Assembly: GCA_905220665.1 (NCBI GenBank)
Contig: CAJNAR010000173.1
Coordinates: 248,001 to 312,000 of the forward strand
Source: Albugo candida
Lineage: Eukaryota; Oomycota; Peronosporomycetes; Albuginales; Albuginaceae
Direction of reading: 5' to 3'
Length of the DNA stretch: 64,000 nucleotides
The notes under the pieces are model-generated. The model was not told where the DNA came from, made no database searches, and saw nothing but the letters and a program-made list of their open reading frames with translations. Shown here piece by piece: positions 12,650 through 25,800 of this stretch (the stretch's first letter is position 1; every line of letters begins with the position of its first letter). The translations under genes were made by a program, and so were the position numbers.

Positions 12650-15600
12650 AGAAACCCATTCTTGAAAAGGCTACAGCGGGGAAACGTACGAGTTCTTTTA
12701 CAGAAAGAGAGAGCACATCATAGCTTAAATCTAGCTCTAATGCGAAGCTGAATATGACACCTGAACGACATTTTGGTTCTTTCTACAGTTGTGTCGCTCG
12801 CTGATCGGAGCAAGTGAACCTTCGTTGTTATATTGACTGATCGCGAAGCGTTACTCATGAATCATAGAACCTGTGAACCTTATCATAATTGTACAGAGAT
12901 GGCATCCTTCAGCCTAAAAATCGTCTCGAAACGTAAACTTGAGTAAAAGATTTATCATAAGGAAATTCGAACCATGACTTTTCACACTGACATAAGAATT
13001 CAAAGTCCTATTCGACGAGATAATAAAAATGGTATCCAGTACGGACGAGCATTGTTCCCTGATAAAAAAATTCATACAGTACGAGCATGTGAATACTCGA
13101 ACAGGATCCAAAGTGAGTGGGATGTAGCGGAGAATGCGGTGAACCCGCGCGGACATGTCAGCGGTATTCAAAAAGTCTTTTCGCATCGTTTATTGATGGA
13201 GACTTGGCTCGATCGCGCAGCACTTGTGACACCAAATACACAAGTGACATAACACAAATATTGCGGTATCTAAGATCTTGGCAAAATCATAGGCGATTGA
13301 TCAAGTCTTAAGTGTTGATAGACTAACCATTCTATTCCAACGGTAATACAAGGGTTCGAAGAATCTTTTAAGATGCGAGCAACTTTCCTTCCAACTTATG
13401 AATCTTGGTCAGAAGTTCCCTAGAGGAGACATATAGTTCTTTGTAGGAGACGTATTGTGTTTACCGTAATCGTTCATTGTAGTAATTTGCATTCGCACTA
13501 TTCTGTGCAACTCGAGGCAAGTATTTCGACCAGCAAAACCTAAATTTATTCTTCACAAAATCAGATCATTGAGTTCAATCAAATTTTAGTGTCAAAAGTA
13601 GTAAGACGCTAAAGAGATTTATTGAGGAATGCACGTTTCTTACATCAGTGAAACAGATTTGTAAGCGTGGGCGTGTAACGATCTTCTCTATCGCAATTAT
13701 TCGTTTGTAGGATCATTTCTGATCGATCACTCAATATGCTTCATGAATACTTGCGCCGTTATGGTTAACTCTTTGCGTAATACTAATAGCAGCCCGAAAA
13801 ATAGACGCTTTAAATTGTCTTGATCTTCATAATAAACAACACGCTCGAAATATACAATGCATGGAGCCATTTAAACTCGCACTCTTTTACGAAAATCATT
13901 TGCAAAACGGTGGATTGTTACGAAGCTCAAAAGTCAATTGTGCAAGCAATCATACGTCAATCTCTCGGCATCAGGAAGATTCCATTTACGTGTCCGAAGC
14001 TTCTGTATGAAATCAGAAAGATTGCTGTCATTTTCGACAAATGTAGTTCAATAATGCTTCCCATACAAGCCCTTGATCGCTGAATGTAAAATCGAGAGAG
14101 TGTATGGTAGACAGACCATTCGCTTCTCTGTTCCATAAAGATGACTACCACCCTTCGATATTTTATTCTGGAATGTGAAACTCTTCTAGTTCAACCAAGG
14201 AGGATCACTAAGCAGATAACTAAAATTCGTGCGTACAGAGAGCGCCTACGAAGTGCAGAAGTAACCAATTTGGTCACAAAATTGCTCATCGTGAGACTCA
14301 CTCCAGGAAAAAAAAGAGTATCATTCATACAACCATCAATATCAATTCGGCGTCATGATCATCTCAACTTCACGTGGGAGAGCACTATGGCGTGCATTTG
14401 AAACAGAAAGTTGCAGACCTAGATTAGCTAGAATGACCGCTCAAATGTTGTGATGGAAATTGCAAGGAGAAGATTACGAATCAATCCCTGAACAATTTTG
14501 AACGAGGAACGGTGCATAGAGGTTGAAGGGGATATCAGAAATCAGTGAGGACGTTTCATGACAAAAAGTCAAATGATCATGAAGCAATTGCAGGAAGAAA
14601 AGACATCAATTTACGCCCGAAAGGATTTGAGAGGATTCTGGTATTGAGCCTCGCAAAGTTTACGCCAGCTACAATGAAACCGAGAACAAACCAAAGACTT
14701 GGGGAAAACTCTGATACAAGGAACTGAAATCGAGAGAGAGTGGTGAGACTTACCAGATACAGGCAAGTACTTGGTCGTCTTATATAGTTTTCAGCAGCAA
14801 AACGTTAGGCTATGCATACCATGCTTCAAGTCGTTGAGCATCCTACGGCTGTGTTCATCCTCAGAGAAGCTGGTTACCCTATCGAATCGTACAGCAGCAA
14901 AAAGTCTGTGAAGCGGAGAAATCGAAGGTACCGGTCAAATATACCTGAGTTTGACCAGGATGTCAATGGGACGAATAAACTGAAGGATTTGATGTAAAAC
15001 GAAGAATCTGCAAGCCTTGGCAGATAGTTATACTGAACAAAGCTTGTAGGAAGGTGAAGGTCGTCCGTCTTCAACTATCACAAATCACTTCAAGTGAGAA
15101 GCAGCTGATTACCTGGTAAATATTCCCGCACCGAACAGCTAAATTTTGCAGCAAGGAAAAGGGCTACAGGACGTAGGGTTTCAAGGGCACAGAAGAATTA
15201 GTAGCATATGATGTATTCTTCTATGATGGTGTTACCAATTGATGATTTGAAAACCACTTCTTTTTGGAGATTTGAGCATTTTGGGTCGGCATCCAAGCTC
15301 AGATTCTTGTCAACTGCGCGAGTGTACACGAGCATGACGGCCTCGGCTACAGTAGACGAGCAAAAAATATCAGTTTAAACATTTAAATATGTAAGCTCTT
15401 CGCGCTGCATATAGTTATTGATCTTGCAAGATGTTTTTTTCATCATTTCGTATTGCAATCGATTGTATCAATTCAAAGAACAACTTTTTTCTCTCCTGGG
15501 GACGACACTTTCTAAAGCTAAGGCATTTTGATGGGGTCAGCATTTTTTGCTGGTAAAATGAAGTAATGCATGAAAGTATCTAAAAAATCGCAGCGCTGAT

Positions 15601-16260
15601 AACCATGTGATTTTATTCCGAACTCAGCTAATCACATTCAAAAGTCAAAATTATAGTGCTTTCTCACTGCATAGTTGCGGTATGCGACCAACAATTCATC
15701 ATCTTTTTTTCAGCCATTTCTGATGAGAAAATAAAAACGACTTTGACTGCACACAAGAAGAAACCATCACGATTTTTAGTGGAATGGAAATGTAGGTAGA
15801 TGTATGAGAGCCATGCATTGATAAATTTCATCAGCTTGCTGAAAACCCGATTCTGCACAAGTAATTACGGTGCTGATTATCATTTTTTGGAGCTTTTTCT
15901 CTTGAGAGTCCTAGTGGTTCCATGGGAAACTAAACACCATCTTATCAACGCGCTGGGTTTTTATAGGAAATTTCGGCATTCCCTTATGAGCGATTGCTTC
16001 CGTGGTAATGTGATGGATGCAGAACCGTGATTACGTTTCTCAAGCATGCATAGGAGCTATCGCTAATAGAATCCAGATTACGTTTCTCAATCAGCTTGAC
16101 GATGCGACCATATGAATCTTCCATATGATTGTTCTATGAAGGCTCCGCAATACTGAACGACTTAAAAGATTACGAATGCTTTAGTCAATCACAAATAGTT
16201 AACTACTTATTAGTCAAAAGCGAGCAATATCCACTTTAAGTAGACCGCTTCCCCGAGGAC
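12650..16260. other. Gene-poor 3.6 kb interval
   Basis: Only short ORFs (60-92 codons) occur on both strands, with no signal peptides, domains or splice-consistent partners that I can support. A 15-bp direct repeat lies at 16029-16043 and 16076-16090. I see no RNA gene. Confidence 0.6.
16029..16090. repeat. 15-bp direct repeat pair
   Basis: GATTACGTTTCTCAA occurs at 16029-16043 and again at 16076-16090, a 47-nt period. No coding sequence or terminal inverted repeat accompanies it, so it is probably a small local duplication. Confidence 0.5.
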
Positions 16261-16264
16261 AATA

Positions 16265-16829
16265 TCAAATAAAATAGATCCAGGGAATTTTAGAAGACCA
16301 GGAATAGCAATAAGTTTGTATCATTTCTATATCACCAGCTGCTTGTGGATTTTTAATGGCCGACAAAGAAGCCTTACAAGTTGCCAATAAGGACTTTCGG
16401 TCATGCTTCAGCGATGGGAACAATGTAAGCAACTTCAGTTTGTAGAACATGACCATTCGGACATCTAGTCACTGCAGGACCTCGTACTCTGAAAGGATTT
16501 GACGTGTGTGATCTCTGCCAAAAGTCTATCATTCAACATCTGACGGGTCAACATTGTCTCAACATATCTCCTGTATACAGCACCGCATTGCTCTGATGAA
16601 AGAAAATGGTTGACGAGGAAGATAGATTCGCTGCTTGCAGACATACCAATTTGCTACGCGAAGTCGTGACATACTTGCATATTTCGACAGCATAAAAACT
16701 GAGCATCCAAACGGTTTGACACAGAAAGCAGCGTCTTGGACTTCTATTTCAGTAGTTGAGATCACTTCTTCACCCGTTCCTTTGCCATAGTATCATTGTC
16801 TGGTCGTGATTGAAGCAATAATGGCAGTT
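16265..16829 (-). other. Possible 3' exons of the giant adhesin gene
   Basis: If GTATGC at the end of the main exon is a donor, an acceptor after GAAATAG (near 16747) continues in phase 0, and a second GTATGT...GCAAGCAG intron of about 45 nt also keeps phase 0, giving an ending near 16559. A further open patch on the same strand near 16490-16400 contains TRCPNGHVLQTE after a TCCTTTCAG acceptor-like site. None of this can be settled without transcripts. Confidence 0.25.
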
Positions 16830-19800
16830 TCAGCATACTTGCAGGCCGAAATCATCATCATCAATTCGCACCCGCGTCGTGTAGCGCTCGCCAAGTAACG
16901 GTTCCCCACCAATAACGTAGAGCCGAATCTTGAAGAATTTCGTGTCAAGTTCCCGACATTTATTGTCGACAATCGGAACTTGGATTTTAGCAAACATTCT
17001 TCCAGCCGGAAGCACCAGCTCTCCAGCAACATGTTGATAATCAGGACAATCTTTACGCTCATTCGGTAGCTTTGCCTGGCAATCTCGACATTCTGTTGCG
17101 CTAGCGCCTCTTGCATTTTCATCCTCAGTTGCATACGCAACAGCGATGACTTGATTCACATCCTGGCTAAATCTTTTCACAATCACGATCGCTTCTGTTC
17201 CTCTCCCCTCGACACAATGGAACAGGGATGATGCGAAACCGATATGCAAAAAGTTGATGTCGTAAGCAAAAACTTGTCCGATCGGATTTGAGACCGAAGC
17301 TTGAGAGAACAATGGTGCCCCGCTCAACAGCGTGCTCCCACTCATATCGATCGCATGCCCGTACCGTGATTTGGACTGCTGACGTATGCACTGCAGCTTG
17401 ACGATTTCGTATGGTGTCCATTGAGCTCTCGTCCTCGTGTCCGATGTAGCATCCGCATTTTGATCACGATTGACTTGACTTCTCTGAAACACGTACGTGC
17501 TTCCCATCTGATTTTCTTCATTGAAAATACGATCCGCTTCACGATATAATCCATGTCCAGGAGCAGACACGACCGCGAATCCGCTCGATGAATCGATTGC
17601 GACATCAAAGCTAAATTCATCGCCACTCTGTTTATCTGTAGAAGTCAAACGGCTTTCCAATTTCCAATAAATCGATTCATCGCATAGACTATCGGAGCAC
17701 TCTGACGCACTGCGGGAAAAGATATAGGCAGCTCCGGCATTCGGAGTGGCAGCAAACTGATGAGATATATCCCAGTCAAACTGAACATCATCAAAATTGA
17801 TGTGACCCCAGTATTGACTGCTTGAGGCATCCACAACACATAACTGAGCGCTTTTTCTCTGGAATGTAGCGACGTTCCACCGAACGAGCTCCATTTTCTC
17901 TCGGCATTTTCCAGTTTGCTTGTATTCCGTGGTGCCTCCAACGCGCAATTCTGCATAGAGAACAAGAATATCGCATCCTCCACCTAGTTTGAAGGATATC
18001 CAATTTCCATGAATCACAAATGGCTGAGAGCAAAGTTTTCCTTGTGGGCCATCACCCTGGATACTTCCTGCTCGGTTTTCACCGGGAAGAGTATAATTCG
18101 AAGCTCGACATTGAGATCCAGGGAAAGAGCAAAGACTTAATTCAGTGGAATTTTTGCCTCTACCAGGTCGGGCTTCATACGTTCCAACCCAGTAACGTCC
18201 CTGTGGATAAGCTCGTTGTCCAATGCTTTCCAGAGAGTACAAACCGTAATCGTAAGTACTAACGCGATCGTAGACATTGTCTCCAAATGTCGGCTGTTGA
18301 TCAAATGCTGTTCCGGTTGTGAGCCATCCGGTTAGATCTCCTGTCTCAAAGTCCCATGTTGTTGTCGTGAGAGCGTTGGAAGCCGGTGCGCCAATGATTA
18401 ATAGGTCGTCGTCCAAATCGATACTAGAGCCGAAGCGATCGCCAAAATTCCCGTCCGGCGCTTCTAAACGAGTCTCGCATTCCCATTCACCTAGCATTTT
18501 TCTCTCTTCGACATGTATCTGATCGGAAGGATCAGCTACGTATGCACTGCTTAGTGATTGACACTCATCACATCCAAAACCTTTCCAAGAAGCTTCTAGC
18601 AAGGGCACTGTCATAAATGCATCCCAGAACGTCAACATCCATTGATGTGTCAAGTTATCGCTCATCTTCGAAACCTTTATCCGGTGAAGTAAATTTAGGT
18701 GCCTCAACGCATCCCCAACATCTCTTGCTGAAGAAGTGAATCCAAGGCGCTGTGTAGTCTTTCGGCCGCCTCGGTACATCAGTGTAAGTCTAAACTCTCC
18801 ATAGAGAATTGCTGTATCAGCTCGCAGCTCGATTGTCTGACGTTGTGCTTGGAGAGAGCATAAGTAAACAGCGCCTTTGCTTAAATAAGTGCGATCAGCT
18901 TTCACATCATCATTCTCCTTTACCGCTTGCGCTGTTGCTAATGGAGCGCCTACAGCAATCATGCGATCAGAGACTGACACCGAGAATCCAAAGTGAAAAG
19001 TTGATTGAAATTCATCTTCTAATACTCTGTGTAGTACACGATCCACGCATGTTATCTCTGAAATGAAAGCCCAATCCAATATTCCACGGTGGTATACGAA
19101 AACTTTCTCGAGACCGACTGCACCAACGACTGCGAGATCCCCCCAAAGGCCGACCGTACGAGGACCTCCGTATCGATGGGAAGACGCGGAGGCCAGATTG
19201 TGAGTGAGTCGAGATTCCAGAATCCAATTTATAGGCTGATGCTTCTGACTTTTGTAAATAACTGCATGAGGATGCCTTCCTGGACTTCCGATTATTGCAC
19301 GGAGACTTTCAAAGGTACAGTCGAGCGCTACAGAAGCTCCAAATTCCTGACCTTCCAAACATTCCGGCGGTACTAATTTGCTATGTAGTTCCCAATATCC
19401 CACTCGAAGAACAAATGTGTACACAGCGCCACAGGAAGTAGTGCGTCCGTCAACATCGAATCTCTCTTTTGGTGCACCGATAAGCGCAATCCCGTAAATA
19501 TCGCAAACACTAACACAAGCGCCAAATTCTGCCATTAACTGACGACTCTTTCCGGCATGAAGAAGCCCCAAGCTGATACGGGTACCGGAACCTCCATCTC
19601 CATTATCTTGAATAGTTAAAGTCGACCATAGAGACCCGGGAGAGCTTGGATGAATTCCTGGAGAGGAAAGCCGTAATGTGAATTTATCATCGGGCTCTTC
19701 GAGTGCATAGTCATCAATCGTTTTAAATTCAAAGCTTTGGGAAATTCCGTCGCCGATGTTTTCAAAATAAAGCTTCTTAGAGTCGACCACATAGTCTGAA

Positions 19801-22800
19801 AGACCTGCATTATCATACGTGCCATCATGCCACAATGAAGCTTCTTTTTTCTTCTCAATGTCATTGAAGACAGCGTGACTTTCATCCCATACTAATTTGC
19901 GAGTAGAATCGTCCTCTGGTTCGTGTGAAATGTATACATCTGCCGAACGGAGTGCGTTAACGTCCTTTGCGAGCAACTCGCGATGTATGACAGGAATTTT
20001 GATCGTATCGCCTTCAATGACTGTGTATGTATCGGATGAAAAACCAAGAGCGAGAACATTCAGATCAAATGCAAATGCATCTCCAGCTGGATGATCTCCA
20101 ATGATGGCGGTTCTGCCATAAATGGCTATCGCCGCACCATAATTGTTCAGCTGCTTGAATCTCGGTCGTAACGTTGCCTGCTCTATCCATTTATGGTTGC
20201 TTCTTTCAAACACATACACACTGTTATCTAGCCTTGGTGAAGGTTGCTGAACCCATTCCGTCTTGATCCTTGGCACAGTACACGTTTCAAAGCCGCAAGT
20301 TGTTTCTTCGACATTGAGTAAGGAGGCCCCCTGGTCAGCCCCAAAGGTCAAGAGCCATGAGATACCATTCAGATCGGTTGTACGACTCACCGATACATCT
20401 TCTATCAGCAGTTCTTGATGTAGAATGGCCTCCATCGTGTTGACATCCACATTAAATTTGATCGGTTGGGTCTCGAGCCGGACGATTTGCTTGCGTTTGT
20501 TGACATCTTGGACCTTTCTGCAAGAAAGACGGAACTCATCCTCACCATATGAATCGTATGGGGAAGAATCTATTGTCGTGATGCGAATATGCTGGATAGG
20601 ATCTGATAATTTGTGAGTAGATTTCGGAGATTCTAATGCATTCACTATGATAATATTTCTCGATACTGAAACTTTACGTCCAAAGCGATCGTTTGGTGAC
20701 GTGTTCAAGCCGACCAGCATCGTCTCCATCGTAAAGTATATTAGTCCTGGATCTTCTCGTACAAAGACGAAAGCAGCGCCGGTATTGGAGCCTACCACAA
20801 GTGTCGTGATCTCGGTCATATCAAGAGCCACATCACAGCCGAAAAAGTCTCCCGCATATCCATGAGTCTGTGAGAGCTCCTGTTGTAGATTATAACGATT
20901 CTGGTTGATGTCATAGTCGTAAATAAACACTGAGCCAGGACTCGATACTGATCCTGGTGCTCCGATTGCGATTGTCACTTTGGATGATTTACCTGAAATG
21001 GCAATTGCTTCACCAAATCGACGTGGCTGTAATGAAAGAAGCGTTTGGAGCGTTTGTAGTAAGATCCAAGAATCATTTCCCGGGATGTATTGGTAAATGT
21101 ATACCCGACCAGTATTATTAGAGGATGCCGGTGCCCCGACTACGCCAAAAGTTTCGAAAATCGTGACGGATGCTCCAAATTCACGCACAAAAATGATATC
21201 AGTAGCTGGAATTTGAAGTTTTGCAGTTTGATTCCAATTCCCATCATTCATTTTTTTGAAAATGTATGCTGCTCCAGCCTGGGATCCTTGCACTTCTTGT
21301 CCATCCAAATGGAATGATCCCGAGCTCTCTTCTATAACATTGATGATTCCCTGGCTCCCTTGTTTGTACAGCGAAGACTTGTCAATTGTCAGTACATCGT
21401 TCCTTCCATATCCTCGACCAAATGCTTTCACTATTCGTATTGGCGCATTGGAGCATAGACTTGTAAAATAAGATACTATCACACTATTCTCAGGTACATT
21501 CCATAAGCTAGAGAGGCTTTGCTGTAGTATTTGACGGTTTGCATTGAATGGTATACGTTCGGTGCTTCTAAACTCGTTCTGTATTATGAATGAGCCTGCA
21601 TCAGCGTCACAAATGATTGAGACGGAGCCAAAGTCAGCATAAGCAGCCGCATATGGAGCTCCAACAAGTATTACATCTTGATATAGTGCGATGCTCGACC
21701 CGAAACCATCATCAAGTCGCGTATCGGATCCCGTGATAGGCACTGCCGCCTGTTTCCAAATCCCTTCATCACGAGCATACGTAATAATCGACCCACTCCC
21801 CTTTCTACCGTCTTGATACGGAGGGTACATCTGATCCACATGAACACTGATTCGAACATTAGTGCCGTGGAGAAGCTTTTGTTCTCGTCCGTCGGAAACC
21901 TTGACAATGATAACTGGAGAAAGTGATGGAATAGATTCGATTGATGAAGCAGCGCGATCCTCCTTTCTTGTGAATGTGATTTTCCAAATCATTGCATGCT
22001 TCTTTGTCAGCCGTGTCACTGTCACTTGATACATTGGAGCTACCACACTGATCACTTGCTCAAGATGACGTGCACTGGCATCCACAGGAATGTCTTCTGT
22101 CATTCTGGTCGGTAGACCATTCATCCGAACATCGATTCGGTATGTTCCACTAGGAGGCACTTGACAATTTGTCAGTGTGCGGGTTGAAATCATCGCTCCG
22201 TAACCAATAAGCCCTTCACCCTTCGATACGAGCTGCTGGTACTCGTGCACAATGTCGCTCTTTTTGAAGGTTATGATCCAAGTGAGCTCCATCATGGCGC
22301 TTGGCTGTGTCCTTGTAATCTTTTCTACGCTTAATCCCAGGTCATCTAATAAAATCGCTGCTAGCTGGACAGATTCAGCATCAACTGGAATAGATCGAGT
22401 TTCTTTGGCGTCATATTTCAAGGTGAACGATCCTGAAAGAATTGTTGGTTTGCTGATAACAAGTGCCGATGGTGTTCCTTGTCCATCTCCGATTACTGCC
22501 TGCGCTCCTGTTAGCGATTGGAATGCAACAGCGAGAGCCTCGAAAGGACCTTCAGATGACAAAAACGTTATGGTCCATACAAAAGCATTTCGGCTCTTGC
22601 TAAGATTGTTGATTTCTCTAGATACACTCACAGTGTTTTTACCGACACGCAAGTCGATCTCAATGATGACTGCGATCTGAATCGGATGATAATTGTAATA
22701 GATACGCCTCGAAGTCGGACCTGTACCAATACTCAACATGAACCATCCATCGATTGTCTCGTTTTCCGCCGCATCCGACAGAAGTTTTTGTACTAATGGG

Positions 22801-25800
22801 CGTTGTGTAGCTCGTGTCGAAATTTCTTGCACTTCATTGATGTAGGAAGACACATTGGAGGTAAGGGTCAGCGATTGTATCGATATCACTTCCTGAAAGC
22901 GATTCGATTGAGCCCCAACAACGATAGTGTTGTTGTGTATCGCAACGCTCGTGCCCAGAATATTCCCAGTTGGGGGCCGTAATGCATACACTGATGAATG
23001 GGATACAATGACATGGGTCCAAGCTCTTAAGATCTCTCTTTCAATCTTCATTTGAAAATATATTCGATAATGATTGCCTGGTCCATCTAGAAATATGTCT
23101 GTAGATTTTGTGGCTCCACGCACTACGGGAAGGTGTTTTGTACCATGGAACCGTCTTCCAGGAGGATTCAAATGGATATCAGCATCTTGGATAGCAGTTC
23201 CAGCTGTATCAGAAGTCTGCGTAAGAATTCTGGCATCCCCGTCAAGGGTGAGAGACGATGTGTCATAGTAATCCAACTGTGATGCATAATCTCCTCTTCG
23301 AACAGTGTACTCAAAGTAAAGAGTAGTCTTATTATTATTTTGACCGACATAATCCGCATAGCGGTTTAGTAACAACCCGGTATCACGACTATGAAGTGAT
23401 AGTTTGAGCCTCACTGCACCCTCTCCGAGTGTCACGTAGACTGGAGACGAAAACACAATCTCTATCGTAACGATCTCACCAAAGGTGTAATCACGATCGG
23501 ATCCAACAACCTGAATCAGTTCAATAATTGGTTTTCTTCCATCCACAGAGATTTTTTTATTGTGACCAAGGCTTCCTGGCGTCGACGGTAATGGTAGCTT
23601 CAGATAAGCAGTTACTGATGGAATGTCTGCTTGTTGAAATATAGAGCAAGCATGATCGTCAGCGGTGTGTATCGTGTCCAGTGAATGCGAGTCTCTGTAG
23701 TCCAACCTCATAGAGTAATCATTCTCTTCAATAATGTACAAAAATCGCAATGTAGTGGAGCCGGAGCCGGCAGAGTAAGTGGCTGGCAGCGACATCGATC
23801 CTGCATTGAGCCACAATACCGGAAATCCTTGCACTGTAACGTGACCCGAGAATTCTACATCAATAGTGATCACATCACCGCATTTATAAATACCATCCGG
23901 TAGTGGTGACGTAATCGATAAAACATGAGGCACAAAGGTCGTATTGATGCGGAAGAGCTGATTTTGCCATTGACCGAATGGAATTGGAGGCATCGGAAGC
24001 GCCAGAATTGCGAATGTTGTGGGAATGGATGAGAACCTTTTGATCGAGCATTGTTCATCACCAAACGATAAGGCATCATTTGATTCGTACGTCAAGTCCA
24101 TGTGCTCGTCTCCAGATTGAATCACATACGTAAACCATAATAGCTTTCGGTTTCCTTCGAAAAACCCTCTGCATGGGACCTTCTGACCGTCTTGCGATGT
24201 GTTTAAGAACAATGTTGGGCCGGTACAAGAACGAGTGCTATGAGCTGGTACTATCGTCACAGGACTGCTCCATTCGACAATAATATCGATCACGTCGCCA
24301 ATAACAAACATGCCGCCATTAACGGATGGGACTAAATTAGTAGAGTAGACGCGTGAAACCATAGGTGGTGTTGGATCGATATGAATGCCACTAGGCATCA
24401 CATCTACTCCTTCCAGAGACGAACTAACCGGATCTCCATTGAAGTTGACAATATTGCAGCCGGAATCGCATACAATCGAGGCATCATCCAGCTTATTGAG
24501 ACGAAGAGTTGTGTCGTAGGTGCCAACAATGTATTGGAATATCAGCGTTATGGACTTTGATCCTGAAATATACAGAGCGGTGGCCTGAGAATTGAGTAGT
24601 AGAGTGGGTGTCCCAGTGACCACTACTTCACTAGTGAATGTAAGATTGAGCCGTATGACATGTTTGACTCCATAGGAGCCTAAAGGCACATCAGCCCACA
24701 GACTTTCAATTGAGGTGCTCTCGGCAATACCGGGATCAATATTCGGTGCGTTTATTATAGGTGTTGAGAGCAGCAATGCGGCATCCACAATCGGCATTTG
24801 GGCTTTCCGTCGGATTGTAGCACCACATAAAGTTATTGCTCTTCTTGTAGTATACGTCATGCCTTGAATAGCTTGATCACCAAGTCGTACTTTGTATAGA
24901 AATGTTAGAACTGATGTGCCACTTCCTCCATTGTATTCTGCAAAGCGCTCAATTTGTCCCACGGATAGCGATATTCTAGGAGTTCCTTTATCTGTGTTCA
25001 CGACGACCGGAGAAGTGAAAGTGATAGAGATGGGGACTGAATCGCCGGGATACACCGTCACACCCACAGTGTTGCCAGCTGAAATGCTATTGATTGATGG
25101 AGTAGCAGAGTCCAGGAGGATCCGGGCGTTTTCGTACAAGGATTTATGGTTTTGTGAGGACTCCGATAAAGAAGTCTGAGCATCAGAGGAGTTGTAACCA
25201 TGACGGATATATCGTTGAATAGAGCCCCCATTCAATTCAAGTGCATTATCGTCGCGATAATTCAGGAAAGAGTTTCCAGTGAGATCATGTCTGTCGCCCA
25301 CAGCAACAGTGTATCGAAAAGTGAGTTTGAACGACCGATTGCCCGAGAAATAATCAGCTGGCTGCTTGATAGGACCGCTTTCTAAATAAAGTCGAGGAAG
25401 GCCCTGAACCATGACAGGCTTAGTGAATGTTACTTGAATCAGGATAATGTCGCCAGGGCAATAGATGCCATCGACAGAGTCGGAGGTAACTCCAACATGA
25501 GAGTCTACTTTTGGATCCGTAGTGTCGATTCGTATTTGGTTCAAGGAACGGAGGGTATTTGGATTTGAAATGTCCATCATAGTTGCAGCAACTGTGCTCG
25601 GCTCCATGGAGTATCTTTTTATGGATCCACCATTCAGCTCAATCACCGGCCGCACGTCCAAGATACCGGCTTGATCACCTTGCTGTACAACATACGAAAA
25701 TACGATTGTGGACGTATTATTACCACCTGATAGGGTTGCTCGCCGAGCTGGATCGGATCCACCAACGTTGTCCAAAATGACAAAGAGAAAGGGAAGCCCA

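Noticed and set aside
12974..13252. 92-codon plus-strand ORF with an ATG
   Set aside because: No signal peptide, family or splice partner; its length is within chance for this composition.
13345..13365. GGTTCGAA motif that resembles a tRNA T-loop
   Set aside because: No acceptor stem, D-arm or anticodon arm could be paired at the right spacing.
14141..14997. Three plus-strand ORFs of 60-86 codons in the gene-poor region
   Set aside because: They do not join through plausible introns and show no recognisable motif.
18020..19376. Several plus-strand ORFs of 65-95 codons within the giant adhesin gene
   Set aside because: They are antisense shadows of a continuous repeat-bearing frame.
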